A stretch of DNA of 64,000 bases, taken from assembly GCA_001247695.2 (NCBI GenBank), contig LGRX02025983.1, positions 1-64,000 of the forward strand, written 5' to 3'. Under the pieces are notes generated by a model. That model was not told the DNA's origin. It saw only the letters and a program-made list of their open reading frames with translations, and did not search any database. Of this stretch, positions 1-9,081 are shown piece after piece; the stretch's first letter is position 1, and every line of letters starts with the position of its first letter. The DNA comes from Cymbomonas tetramitiformis (Eukaryota; Chlorophyta; Pyramimonadophyceae; Pyramimonadales; Pyramimonadaceae). A program made the translations under genes and the position numbers.

Positions 1-714
1 CTCTCTACGTACCGTCGAGGGTTGAAATATGCACCCAAGGTGATGCGGCGCCTGAGAGCCATCCACTTGGATGTCTCCAAACCAGAAGAGTGGGAGAGGA
101 AGGCCGTCGCTGACGATATCCCTGGCACCCACAACGCCTTGTTGAAGATTCGGGAAGTCGCTGAGGAGGTGGAGAGTGACATTGACACGGAGGCGGCTCA
201 GAGGCGCTCTCAAGACCGTCCTCCCCGTGCTGTCTCCTTCGCCAACCCATCACCTCGCACCCCCTTCTTCAGGCGTACCCCCTCTTCGAACCGCCCAGCT
301 CTTGCCATGCTGGAGAATGGACCTGCCACCACCGTTGCCGCGGCAGTGACCCCATTGCCACCACCACCTGGCCTCTCCCGCCCCGACGCTCCGAAAGTTC
401 GCCGGTGCTTCGCCTGCTGCGGCTCCGCGGAGCACATCGTCCGTAACTGCACGGACGAGGCTAAGCTCAAGGAGTGGAGGGCCAATGCACCCGCTCGATT
501 GGCGAATTCCCCTGGGTTTGTAGCCGCCGTCGTCTGGGCCATCGAGCAGCAGGAGGACATCTCCTCGGTGGATGGCGTCCCAGAGGAGTTCTCCGAGGAG
601 GTCTTGGCACTTGCTACCTGTGAGGACGAGCAGAGCTACCAGACCCTGGCGGCCCTCGCGGGTATCGAGCTCGTGGAGGGCGACGGCCTCCCCCCGGTGG
701 AGAGCGATGAATGA
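1..714 (+). CDS. Gag-like ORF with CCHC zinc knuckle, 5'-partial
   Basis: The frame is open from base 1, so the true start lies to the left. Around bases 401-451 the protein reads CFACCGSAEHIVRNC, a C-x2-C-x5-H-x4-C arrangement close to the retroviral CCHC nucleic-acid-binding knuckle, which in Gag packages element RNA. An acidic tail follows, then a TGA at 712-714. The same frame is open again from about 754, so the stop may be a nonsense mutation splitting one longer Gag region. Capsid-like sequence is not recognisable in the part visible. Confidence 0.7.
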   Translation, partial: LSTYRRGLKYAPKVMRRLRAIHLDVSKPEEWERKAVADDIPGTHNALLKIREVAEEVESDIDTEAAQRRSQDRPPRAVSFANPSPRTPFFRRTPSSNRPALAMLENGPATTVAAAVTPLPPPPGLSRPDAPKVRRCFACCGSAEHIVRNCTDEAKLKEWRANAPARLANSPGFVAAVVWAIEQQEDISSVDGVPEEFSEEVLALATCEDEQSYQTLAALAGIELVEGDGLPPVESDE

Positions 715-753
715 CTGGCCGGCGACCAGCCCCAGACCCTGCCCTTCGAGGAA

Positions 754-2679
754 GTGAGGTCTTTCCCTGATGATCAGACCCTCTCCGCCCTGGAGAAGCG
801 GTCAGAGCCAGTGGAACCCCGACGCGCCCGAGGACGCACAGACCCTTGGGGCCACCGTCCCCATCCCAAGAGCGTGGCCTTCACCTCTGGGACCCGCTTG
901 CGACACACCTACCGCTCAGCTGGTGCCCCATCGCCGCCGAGGGATGACCTGACCAGCCACCCTCTTGCAGAAAGCACCCCCTTCGATGAGCCGTCACTAC
1001 CTCTTGATGACGGCCCTGCTTATACACAGGCAAGGATCGAGGGTCGGAGGGGGCGGCGAGTCCCCCGGCACAGACCCCCCATTATGGGCAGCAACCGCGG
1101 AGAGCCCCGCGAGCTTCGCCCCCGACCGCGTGTTGTTCTACCACTGCCCAGCTATCAGTCCAACCTCGCAGACCCGCAGAAGAGGCTGACTGCGTGGCAC
1201 TGGAAGAGGGATCTGTATTCTCTCCCCCTCGAAGTCGCCATGCAAAAAGTTCGCAGAGCCCTGCGCAAATCCCCGGAGGCTGCTAAGGACCTGGTGGATA
1301 AGATGTGGGAGCGTACTCGTAGCCGCATACGCTCTGGGAGTCGATCGCCGAAGGAGCACGTGAACCGCGCCAACCAGCTGGCAGAGAGGGTACGCATTGC
1401 CCGTGAACCTCAAGATCGTAGAGAAGGCCATCAGCGCATCGCACTGTGGCACCTCCTCTCACACGACGGTCACCAGCAGGTCCTCGAGCCCCCTAGCGCT
1501 AGCTCCTCCGACCTCTACGCAGCTTGGAGAGAGCTGTCGCCCGCCGAGCAGCTGGAGGCGATCGCCACTTCGAGTCCAAATTCCTCCCCCGGTAGCAGGC
1601 TGTGGGAAAAGGAGGGTGCACGAAGAGCAGCAGCGAGATCCTCGACCTCTCTCTGCACCCTGGACACCGAAGTGGGCACAATACCCGGGACAGCGGGAGA
1701 CGTGGGCTTACCTGGCGCCTGGTGCAGTCTACACGCAGTGCACCAGTATAAGATGCGGAAGCTGGGTCCCAGCCCCTTGGGAGCATCCCCTCCATCATCC
1801 CCACTGGTCGAGCCCACGACAGAGACGACGTCCTCGCGCCATGACAACGCGCCGGCTACCCCGGGAGGAAACCTTGAAGGCCCGTCTGACTGCGTAGTGA
1901 CGGAGGAGACCTCCACACCCAGCTCGCTTTGCTTCACCCAACAGATGACCACCGTCAGAGCGCATGAAGCAGATGAAGCGCCGCCCCGCCTCGACAGCCA
2001 CCCCATCGCTGAAGACCCTGAGGTGATGGAAGAGGAGTCCTCGGTCAATTCGCTCTGCTTCACCCAGCAGATGGCAGCAGCTGGGACCCCTGAGGCGAGA
2101 ACTGACCACCAGAGCTCCCACCAACTCGCCCACAACTCCCCTACTGGCAGCCCTCAGCATGACGAGGATCCCCTCACCCATGGCAGTCTCATCAATAGTG
2201 TCGCTACCCATGCGAGCCCCACAACAAGCGGCACTACCCACGTGAGCCCCACAGTAAGCGGCACTACCCATGTAAGCCCTACCGCCAGTGGCACTACTCA
2301 TGTGAGCCCTACTACCAGTGACACCACCCATGTGAGCCCTACCACCAGCGACACCACTCATGTCAGCCCCACCTCGAGCGAATGCACCTCAGCGGGCACC
2401 CTGCTGACGGCGAGTGTAGACAACCTCGTCAGTCATCCGACTGAAGATGTTGATTTGCTGGATGAGGAGTTCTACGCCGCGTGTAGGCAAACGTTGGAAG
2501 AATGCCGCGAGGCCTCGGACAACCTCCTCCCCAACCTCAAGTGCAAAAGCATACGCACAGATGGGGAGTTCAGTGGAAGACCGACATCGAGGGTACCCTC
2601 GCAGCGGCACATGACGAAGAAGGACCGCTACTGCTGGTATTCTATGCAACCCTCAGAGGGCACACGGTCAAGGTGCTGA
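754..2679 (+). CDS. Gag/spacer ORF of retroelement A, unrecognised
   Basis: A 641-codon open frame in the same frame as the preceding Gag piece, rich in Pro, Ser, Thr, Arg and acidic residues. I recognise no domain. Internal repeats are visible: the phrase SLCFTQQM occurs twice (near 1927 and 2050), and a 10-residue GTTHVSPT-type tandem repeat follows at 2200-2379. It lies between the zinc knuckle and the protease, where Ty3 elements carry Gag C-terminus or spacer. Its 3' end overlaps the protease ORF in another frame by about 178 bases, which could be a frameshift site or decay. Disorder is likely from composition. Confidence 0.5.
   Translation: MRSFPDDQTLSALEKRSEPVEPRRARGRTDPWGHRPHPKSVAFTSGTRLRHTYRSAGAPSPPRDDLTSHPLAESTPFDEPSLPLDDGPAYTQARIEGRRGRRVPRHRPPIMGSNRGEPRELRPRPRVVLPLPSYQSNLADPQKRLTAWHWKRDLYSLPLEVAMQKVRRALRKSPEAAKDLVDKMWERTRSRIRSGSRSPKEHVNRANQLAERVRIAREPQDRREGHQRIALWHLLSHDGHQQVLEPPSASSSDLYAAWRELSPAEQLEAIATSSPNSSPGSRLWEKEGARRAAARSSTSLCTLDTEVGTIPGTAGDVGLPGAWCSLHAVHQYKMRKLGPSPLGASPPSSPLVEPTTETTSSRHDNAPATPGGNLEGPSDCVVTEETSTPSSLCFTQQMTTVRAHEADEAPPRLDSHPIAEDPEVMEEESSVNSLCFTQQMAAAGTPEARTDHQSSHQLAHNSPTGSPQHDEDPLTHGSLINSVATHASPTTSGTTHVSPTVSGTTHVSPTASGTTHVSPTTSDTTHVSPTTSDTTHVSPTSSECTSAGTLLTASVDNLVSHPTEDVDLLDEEFYAACRQTLEECREASDNLLPNLKCKSIRTDGEFSGRPTSRVPSQRHMTKKDRYCWYSMQPSEGTRSRC
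2200..2379 (+). repeat. Six 30-bp tandem units inside retroelement A ORF
   Basis: Six consecutive 30-base units encode variants of a ten-residue GTTHVSPTxS repeat. The units differ mostly at third codon positions, so the protein repeat has been kept while the DNA drifted. It may be a flexible linker. Confidence 0.85.
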
Positions 2680-3413
2680 TCGACTCAGGGGCCTCTGACA
2701 ACTTCATCTCGGAGCAGAGCGCTAAGCGATGTGGCCTCACGACACGAGCCGGCTCCGAGATGCGAGTCACCCTGGCGGATGGATCTGTGAACATCACTGG
2801 CGCCACCGCGTACGCCAAGTTTAACACGCACACCACCACGGGCACCTATACGGAGAACGCCCTTGCCCTCCGGATCCTACCACTGGGCATACAGGTGGAT
2901 GTTATCCTTGGCGGAAGGTGGTTGCGCAGTCACTCTCCTGTCACTCTGGGCTATGAAGGGAATGGCTCCGTCTCCTTCCTCAGGAAGTCCCGCAGTGGTA
3001 AGATTGGGGATCGCGTCACCATCACAGGCTGTTCTCCTGGGAAAGCATCTGGAGACAGGTCTCCGAAGGGCACGGCCTGCGCGGGATTGGTGGATGAGGT
3101 GTTCCTAACCCCTGCCCAGCTGAAGAAGTACCTGGTGTACGCGGAGACGCAAAAGCTACGCGGCAATGACGACCCGGAGATACAACCCGCCTGGCTCATG
3201 ATGGCCGAGAAGTCCCCCGATGATACTGCTTCTGCCTTTGCAGCCACGGCTATCGACTCTGAGAACGCCGAACCCGCTGCGGATACTGAAGATGCAGAAG
3301 TGAGCCCTGAGTGGACCCTCAAGTTTCAGGACTTCTGGGGTGAGGAGTTCAAAAAGGAGATGACGACTGCCCTACCGAACATCGATGGACTCAGACATGA
3401 CCCCCAAAGATGA
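2502..3413 (+). CDS. Retropepsin-like aspartic protease region of retroelement A
   Basis: The motif VLIDSGASDNFIS (about 2672-2710) matches the D-S/T-G catalytic loop of retrotransposon aspartic proteases, followed by the expected hydrophobic strands and ILGGRWL (about 2908-2928), which corresponds to the second conserved ILG region. Such proteases act as dimers and cut the Gag-Pol polyprotein. The downstream 150 residues are an acidic linker leading to RT. The ORF begins inside the previous ORF in a different frame; the first clearly homologous residues are near 2600, so the annotated start is not reliable. Confidence 0.8.
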   Translation: MPRGLGQPPPQPQVQKHTHRWGVQWKTDIEGTLAAAHDEEGPLLLVFYATLRGHTVKVLIDSGASDNFISEQSAKRCGLTTRAGSEMRVTLADGSVNITGATAYAKFNTHTTTGTYTENALALRILPLGIQVDVILGGRWLRSHSPVTLGYEGNGSVSFLRKSRSGKIGDRVTITGCSPGKASGDRSPKGTACAGLVDEVFLTPAQLKKYLVYAETQKLRGNDDPEIQPAWLMMAEKSPDDTASAFAATAIDSENAEPAADTEDAEVSPEWTLKFQDFWGEEFKKEMTTALPNIDGLRHDPQR

Positions 3414-3576
3414 AGCCAACATTAACCTGGACCCTGAGCTGAGCAAGAAGGGGCCTCCCTGCCAGCGCATCTACAAGAAGTCTGCAGAGGAACTCCGCCA
3501 ACTTCGAGAACGCGTGGAGAGTCTGATGTCCAAGGGCTCCGACCCTCTTCCAGCCCTTATGCAGCTCCCTGTCTGA
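3385..3576 (+). CDS. RT N-terminal connector fragment, frame-shifted
   Basis: A short frame encoding the connector that normally precedes Gypsy RT (PPCQRIYKKSAEELRQLRERV, then GSDPLPA). In related elements this runs straight into the VPKPG motif; here it ends at a stop and VPKPG resumes in the next frame at 3576, so a small indel separates them. It belongs with the next entry. Confidence 0.6.
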   Translation: MDSDMTPKDEANINLDPELSKKGPPCQRIYKKSAEELRQLRERVESLMSKGSDPLPALMQLPV

Positions 3577-5552
3577 TGGTCCCCAAACCGGGGAACCCCA
3601 AGGAGCTGCGACTGGTGATCGACTACCGGCTCCTCAACCGCCAGACAGTTAAGGACAAGTATCCTCTCCCAGACATCCAGATGATGTTCGACGAGATGCA
3701 GGGTGCGAAGTTCTTCTCTTCGTTCGACGCGGTGGATGGCTTCTGGCAAGTACCGATGGCACCAGGAGATGTCGAGAAGACCGCCTTCACCACCCAGATG
3801 GGGTCATATGAGTGGTTGGTCATGCCGCAGGGGCTGCAGAATTCACCGTCTCAGTACCAGCGACCGATGCAGCGGGCCTTGGGCCATCTCCCATTTGTCC
3901 GGATCTTCATCGATGATGTGGTCGTCTTCAGCAACACCGCTGCAGAGCACTACGAACACGTCAAACAACTGCTCCTGACGTGCAGGGAGAAGGGCGTCTT
4001 CCTCAAGAGGTCCAAGTGCCAACTGTTGAAGAAATCCTTGCGGTTCCTTGGCCACTGTATCTCCGCGGATGGCTGCAGACCCCAACACGACAAGGTGGCT
4101 GCAGTGAGGGACTGGCCCGAGCTGGAAACGGTCACCCACGTCAGGCAGTTCTTGGGCTTGGCGGGGTATTACCGCAGGTTCATTCACTGCTTCTCCGAGA
4201 TCGCCCAGCCCCTCACCCGGTTGACCAAGTCGGACATACCCTGGGAGTGGGGTCCCATGCAGCAGTGGGCCTTCGAGGAGCTGAAGAAGGCCCTCACCTC
4301 AGCGCCAGTGCTCGCCTTGCCCAACATTAAGGGTGCCGCAGACGGCACAGCACCTTTCGTGGTGCAGACGGATGCTAGCGGCATCGCTCTTGGGGGAGTA
4401 CTGATGCAAGACAATGGGGATGGTCTTGGGCTGCGCGTGATAGCATATGAGAGCCGCCAGTTCTCAGCCGCCGAGCAGAATTATCACACCGGCGAGCGTG
4501 AGCTAGGTGCTCTACACCACTGTACCACCGTCACCTGGCGGTATTACCTCATCTTCACCAACTTCCGCATCCAGGGTGATCACCGCCCCCTTGAATGGCT
4601 GATGGAACCTGGCAGAGAGCTTAGCCGCAGACAGGCACGCTGGTACATGGATCTGGTGGAGGTGGGAGTCCCGAGAATGGAGTACATCAAGGGAGCGCTG
4701 CTGCTGGTACCGGACGCCCTGTCCAGAAGACCCGACTTCAAAGACAAGGACGTGCGCGAGGGGTTGAAGGAGGCAGGAGTAATCGACCCTACCTCAGATC
4801 TGCCGAAAGACCCCCTGGCAACGCTGGAGTCTGAATGCTTCTCCAGCTCACCACCCGCAGCTCATCCCCACTGGGCCCAGACTGTTGACTGTTGGCTCTC
4901 AGCAGTGGAAACCCTATCCGTGGCGGAACAGGCCATGGACATGGGGGAGACCATCGCTCTCGTTAACCCGAAGCTCTATAAGGGAATGAAGGAGGATTAC
5001 CTCGACTTCGACATGCCTGACTGGCCTGAAGCTGATAGCGCGAAGCTGACAGAAGCTCCACGAGCTGACGCATCGGAGGCGCCCACTGAGAAGGTGTCAG
5101 CGAGCTCACCAACCCCGCAGCAGGCGCCCCAGCAGACAACTCCATCCCCGGTCCTTCACCCACAAAAACGGCAGGCTCCCCCAGAGGACTCACAGAATTG
5201 GCGTGTCCGAGCAGAGTACTCCTCGAAGTACGCCGAGAAATTTGGACCCTTCGATGTGGACGCCTGTTGTGCCTTTGGCGGCCGCAACAGACAGGCGGAT
5301 AGATTCTGGACAGACTGCCTTTCAGAGAAATGGAGGGGCCTTCGGGTTTGGTGTAACCCTCCATACAACTCCAAGCACATTACTGTGGAGGCGATCTTGA
5401 ACAAGATAGTATATCGCAGAATGGAAGGCAGACCCGGAGAACACCTCAGCAGTCTTTGTTCTACCAGATCACCAGTCCAAGCTCCCCGCGTGGCGCAAAC
5501 TTTTCAGAAAGGCCAATATGCAGATTGTGGAGGTCATCCCTACTCACGATGA
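3576..5552 (+). CDS. Reverse transcriptase, RNase H and N-terminal half of Dam-like methyltransferase (retroelement A)
   Basis: RT motifs in order: LVIDYRLLNRQTVKDKYPLP, FSSFDAVDGFWQVPM, LVMPQGLQNSPS, FIDDVVVFS (catalytic DD near 3910), FLGHCI and FLGLAGYYRRFI, all typical of Ty3/Gypsy RT. RNase H follows with VVQTDASGIALGGVL, NYHTGERELGA and DHRPLEWLM, then DALSRRPDF. After an approximately 150-residue variable linker there is a segment FGPFDVDACC ... W-R-G-L-R-V-W-CNPPYNS (about 5225-5370), resembling phage and DIRS-type Dam N6-adenine methyltransferases: FDVDAC as motif I-like SAM site and NPPY as catalytic motif IV. The frame breaks near 5450 and the Dam domain continues in the 5518 frame. 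Confidence 0.85.
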   Translation: MVPKPGNPKELRLVIDYRLLNRQTVKDKYPLPDIQMMFDEMQGAKFFSSFDAVDGFWQVPMAPGDVEKTAFTTQMGSYEWLVMPQGLQNSPSQYQRPMQRALGHLPFVRIFIDDVVVFSNTAAEHYEHVKQLLLTCREKGVFLKRSKCQLLKKSLRFLGHCISADGCRPQHDKVAAVRDWPELETVTHVRQFLGLAGYYRRFIHCFSEIAQPLTRLTKSDIPWEWGPMQQWAFEELKKALTSAPVLALPNIKGAADGTAPFVVQTDASGIALGGVLMQDNGDGLGLRVIAYESRQFSAAEQNYHTGERELGALHHCTTVTWRYYLIFTNFRIQGDHRPLEWLMEPGRELSRRQARWYMDLVEVGVPRMEYIKGALLLVPDALSRRPDFKDKDVREGLKEAGVIDPTSDLPKDPLATLESECFSSSPPAAHPHWAQTVDCWLSAVETLSVAEQAMDMGETIALVNPKLYKGMKEDYLDFDMPDWPEADSAKLTEAPRADASEAPTEKVSASSPTPQQAPQQTTPSPVLHPQKRQAPPEDSQNWRVRAEYSSKYAEKFGPFDVDACCAFGGRNRQADRFWTDCLSEKWRGLRVWCNPPYNSKHITVEAILNKIVYRRMEGRPGEHLSSLCSTRSPVQAPRVAQTFQKGQYADCGGHPYSR

Positions 5553-8241
5553 TAAGGGCGAGCCCAATCAGTTCTTCGAGAACCCAGATGGGAGGGCCTT
5601 CGACCTTCGCTGGCCTGTTCTGATAGTACACGCCCCTCCCGCCAAACCACAGCCAGCACGCGTGAGGCATCCGCGAACAGCCCCCGCTGTGATAAGGACA
5701 GGTGAGGCAGCGGACTTCAGAGACGCAGCCTCCCAGCAGTCGGACTCAAAGTTCCTGCGTGCGTTGAAAGCGGAGTACACCCGAGAGGGGACACTTCGTT
5801 CACTAAGAGAGAAAGTGAAGGCGGCACCACACCAATGCCTACAGGACTTCAGGCTGGTGGGTGAAGTGGTTTGGAGGACCGCAGCAGGGAGATATCAGTT
5901 GGTGCTGGGGGAGGACTCTCCACTTCGAGAAGTAGTGATTCGTCATGCTCATGAGTCATTGTCCTCGGGTCACACTGGGCGAGACAAGACTCTGGAGAGG
6001 GTGCTGCGACGCTTCTATTGGCGTGGTGCCGCGGAAGATGTGGGCACCTGGGTTGCATCCTGCGCAGTGTGCCAATCAGTGAGGCCGCGGGGGACTTACC
6101 CGGATGGGTTGCTAAACCCTCACAGCATCCCGAACAGGCCATGGCAGGATGTCGCGGTGGACTTCGTCACCGGCCTGCCAGTATCAGAGAGAGGCAATGA
6201 CGCTTTCGTGGCCTTCACTTGCAAGCTGACGAAGATGGTCCACGTTGTGCCGATGAACTTCGGCGACAGCTCCGCAGCTGTAGTGGCCAGAATCTACTTT
6301 GACTCGGTGTGGCGCTTACATGGCGCGCCTATGAAGATTGTCTCTGATCGTGACCCACGGTTTCAAGATGCTTTCTGGCAGGAACTCATGAGACTGATGG
6401 GTGTGAAGGTGGCTCGTACCACGCCGTACAACCCTCGGTCTGACGGCCAGGCGGAACACAGCAACAGGGTTATTGAGGACATGCTCAGGTCCTTTGTAGA
6501 CGCCAATGTGGAGGACTGGGATCTGTTCACCACTAACGTGGAGTTCGCGATCAATGACTCCAGGAGTGAATCTACTGGCTTCACGCCATTTGAACTGGTG
6601 TTCGGGTTCTCGCCGCTGTCGCAGTTGGACCTTTTCCTGGAGGCCGCACAGTCCACCGCTGTACGACGAACTGGGGAAGTAGGCACCGCACACGAAGTGG
6701 CCGTGAAATTTTCGTCGCAGCTGCGGGACGCCAGACAGCGGTTAGAGCTGGCTCAACAGCGACAGCGCGAACAGTTTGATCGCAGGCACGGGCAGCGGGA
6801 GTATGCTGTTGGAGATCTGGTCTGGATAGAGGCGAAACACCTTACGGAGAAGGTGATGGATCGCTCCATCTGTAGGAAACTGACCAAGCGCTGGCATGGA
6901 CCAGTTCCTGTGACCGAACGCTTCTTCAGCGATGTACAGATGACCATGCCAGAGGCCGACAGAGGAGCCCCAGTAGCCTACCGCCTACGCCTCCCTCCTC
7001 ACTGGCGGATTCACGACGTGTTCGCTCAACATCGCCTCAAACCGTACACCAGCGGTCAAGATGCTTTTGCCGCACGCGATCACCTAGCAGTACCTGAAGA
7101 GGTGGTAGTGGACGGTCAGAAGGAAGCACACGTTGAGCGCATTCTTGCACGTCGAGTGCGGTCTGTTCGAGGAAAAGAGGTGGAAGAGTGGAAGGTTCGC
7201 TGGACTGGCTACTCCAAAGCTCACGACCAATGGAGGACGCGTGACAAACTTGAACGCGGAAGTCCACTTCAACAACTTCGTGAATTCGAGCAAGCGAGAC
7301 TGCACATGGAAGCGCAAGTTCGCGACGAAGCCACTCGGCGACGCGAGCAACGTGGCCGTCACTCCGCTCAAGCCGGAATGACACTGGCCCACCTCATCAC
7401 TAATCCCTGCGATGAACTGGACCAGCTCGAACAGATGGAATATGATACCCCCCTGCCGTGGGAACGCCAAGAGCGCGTGGAAGATGGGTCGTTGGCACTG
7501 GTGACAGAGCTGCTAGCGATACAGGCAAAAGCAACCCGCACGCCCGGGATTCTCGTACTTTTCAGCGGTACTGGCTCAGTAGAGAGGGAATTCCTAAATT
7601 GCTTCCCCTCCGCTTCAGTAGTGACCCTCGACTCCGAGCATATCTGGCAACCCACTCATGTGTGTGACATCCTGCAATGGGACTACAAACAATACCCGCC
7701 TGGATTCTTCGATGTCGTTTGGGCAAGTCCTCCCTGCAGGCAATACAGTCAAGCGCGCACCACTGGTGGACCCCCTGACCTTCCCCAGGCTGACAAAATC
7801 GTACGACGAGCATTGCAGATCATTGACTACCTGGAGCCGAAACATTGGTTCATGGAAAACCCCAGAGGTCGCTTCCCTAACGCGCTACGGCTTCGCCCTA
7901 TGATGCGCCAACTCCCTCCTCCGCTGGTGTGTACCTACTGCATGTACGGTACGCAGTACATGAAGCCCACCTGCATATGGACGAACTCAGCGCCACCCTC
8001 GCCCCTGCTACGCTGTACTACTTCAACACCGTGTGCGTGCAGATGGGCAACCGGTGCTCATCCAGAGACTGCTCAGCTTGGACCTCACCCGCAGCAGACT
8101 GGAGCAGGTCGATCTGCGAGTGTATATCCCGTGCCAGCACTTCTGCTACGACAACTTTTCCGACATTTACGCCTCCGCAAACTGAAGACCCGCTTTAGAT
8201 TCCAAGTGGCACCCTTCTTCTTGAAAGTGGTGCCCTGGTAG
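5518..8241 (+). CDS. Dam C-terminus, integrase, chromodomain and cytosine-C5-like methyltransferase (retroelement A)
   Basis: Residues 1-50 finish the Dam-like domain (MQIVEVIPTHDDKGEPNQ). The HHCC zinc region (H-H near 5945-5975, C-x2-C near 6060-6070) precedes the integrase core: DVAVDFVTG, then D-35-E (VSDRDPRF to GQAEH, about 6344-6460). A chromodomain follows (AHVERILARRV, EEWKVRWTGYS, QWRTRDKL; about 7125-7290), which in chromoviruses reads histone methylation and steers integration. The last 230 residues hold FSGTGS (motif I, about 7561), DVVWASPPC (motif IV with the PC dipeptide, about 7714-7740) and ENPRGR (motif VI position, about 7857). This resembles the short C5-methyltransferase-like family found in phages and algal viruses; ENP instead of ENV is unusual for cytosine C5 enzymes, so specificity is unproven. 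Confidence 0.85.
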   Translation: MQIVEVIPTHDDKGEPNQFFENPDGRAFDLRWPVLIVHAPPAKPQPARVRHPRTAPAVIRTGEAADFRDAASQQSDSKFLRALKAEYTREGTLRSLREKVKAAPHQCLQDFRLVGEVVWRTAAGRYQLVLGEDSPLREVVIRHAHESLSSGHTGRDKTLERVLRRFYWRGAAEDVGTWVASCAVCQSVRPRGTYPDGLLNPHSIPNRPWQDVAVDFVTGLPVSERGNDAFVAFTCKLTKMVHVVPMNFGDSSAAVVARIYFDSVWRLHGAPMKIVSDRDPRFQDAFWQELMRLMGVKVARTTPYNPRSDGQAEHSNRVIEDMLRSFVDANVEDWDLFTTNVEFAINDSRSESTGFTPFELVFGFSPLSQLDLFLEAAQSTAVRRTGEVGTAHEVAVKFSSQLRDARQRLELAQQRQREQFDRRHGQREYAVGDLVWIEAKHLTEKVMDRSICRKLTKRWHGPVPVTERFFSDVQMTMPEADRGAPVAYRLRLPPHWRIHDVFAQHRLKPYTSGQDAFAARDHLAVPEEVVVDGQKEAHVERILARRVRSVRGKEVEEWKVRWTGYSKAHDQWRTRDKLERGSPLQQLREFEQARLHMEAQVRDEATRRREQRGRHSAQAGMTLAHLITNPCDELDQLEQMEYDTPLPWERQERVEDGSLALVTELLAIQAKATRTPGILVLFSGTGSVEREFLNCFPSASVVTLDSEHIWQPTHVCDILQWDYKQYPPGFFDVVWASPPCRQYSQARTTGGPPDLPQADKIVRRALQIIDYLEPKHWFMENPRGRFPNALRLRPMMRQLPPPLVCTYCMYGTQYMKPTCIWTNSAPPSPLLRCTTSTPCACRWATGAHPETAQLGPHPQQTGAGRSASVYPVPALLLRQLFRHLRLRKLKTRFRFQVAPFFLKVVPW

Positions 8242-8370
8242 CGGCAGGCAAACTATGCTCGAAGAGGGACCAGAGAACCTAAGAACTGGAAACAGCAAAG
8301 GAACCAGAAAACCTAAGAACTGGAACTTAGATGGGTACCTTAGCGGAGTGATCCCAGGAGGTAGACCACT

Positions 8371-8387
8371 CCTAAGGGGGGGAGAGT
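8371..8387 (+). other. Polypurine tract of retroelement A
   Basis: The purine-rich run AAGGGGGGGAGAG lies immediately 5' of the LTR start TGTGCC. The same arrangement (GGGGGGAGAGT then TGTGCC) is found before the 3' LTR of element B near 39601-39613, which supports its role as primer for plus-strand DNA synthesis. Confidence 0.75.
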
Positions 8388-9081
8388 TGTGCCCGGAGGC
8401 ACAGCGTGAGCCGATATGCCTATGCGTCCGTATGTGTGTCATCGGGGGTAATCTGGGATTGGCACGATGACAGTGAAATTGGGCTTGAAATCACGATGAG
8501 AATGAATACCAGATGTCCGGGGTATGACAGTATGACACTATGACACTGTGACAGTATGACAGTATGACACTATAGTAGTATGACAGTACTGTGGGGGGTG
8601 TCATCGTGGAACTCAGTCAGACCCTCGAAGAATGGTCAGATTCGCATCGGGGTTGAAAAGACAATGAAATCGAATATCAGATATCAAGGTTATGACAGTA
8701 TGACAGTATGACGCTATGACAGTATGACAGTATGACAGTACAGTAGTATGACAGTACTGTGGGGCAGTCATCGTGTCAGCCTGTCGGCATAACATCTGAA
8801 TCGAGAATGACGAATCGGAATTAGAAATGAGATCGGATCGGGAATTGAACGTTGAGCCGAAGTGTGACATCGGCTCTCGAGTGGTTGACCCTGCAACCTG
8901 AGTGACGAGTGAATAAGTGGAGCACTTGAGAAGTGTTTAGCCTTCAGAACTCGGAACCGAATTATCGTTTGTACCTCAATCTGGCCCTGATCCAGTATAT
9001 TATAAAAATCCGAATTGTGTACCTTTGCACGTTCAATCAAAAACATATCTCCGAGCATCTGTCGTAGTGCCCACGGGCACA
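8388..9081 (+). repeat. 3' LTR of retroelement A
   Basis: Begins TGTGCCCGGAGGCACAG directly after the polypurine tract and ends GGGCACA, where coding sequence of another element resumes in frame (WASPPC). Length about 694 bases. It starts like the LTR of element B but is otherwise different. It contains a duplicated block rich in TATGACAG. The end is inferred from the CA terminus and the junction, since the 5' LTR is not in the window. Confidence 0.7.
8519..8766. repeat. TATGACAG-type short repeats, two blocks inside the LTR
   Basis: Two blocks (about 8519-8596 and 8690-8766) consist of degenerate TATGACAG/TATGACAC units ending in AGTATGACAGTACTGTGGGG. They look like a duplicated 170-base LTR segment. 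They may be regulatory repeats, but only the repetition itself is seen. Confidence 0.75.

Larger units (their letters stand above)
1..9081 (+). mobile_element. Ty3/Gypsy chromovirus-type LTR retroelement A, 5' part outside the window
   Basis: Seen: in order, a CCHC zinc knuckle, an aspartic protease site, reverse transcriptase, RNase H, a Dam-like methyltransferase, an HHCC plus D-35-E integrase, a chromodomain, a cytosine-C5-like methyltransferase, a purine-rich tract and an LTR starting TGTGCC and ending GGGCACA. The RT-RNase H-integrase order is that of Ty3/Gypsy elements and the C-terminal chromodomain that of chromoviruses. The coding region changes frame several times (near 2.5-2.7, 3.4-3.58 and 5.45-5.52 kb) and has a stop at 712-714, so this copy looks decayed unless some shifts are programmed. 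The right end (9081) lies inside the methyltransferase of a related element. The left LTR and target duplication are outside the window. Confidence 0.88.

Noticed and set aside
1138..1452. Minus-strand ORFs opposite retroelement A coding regions
   Set aside because: They are shadows of the GC-rich plus-strand polyprotein, with no recognisable domains.
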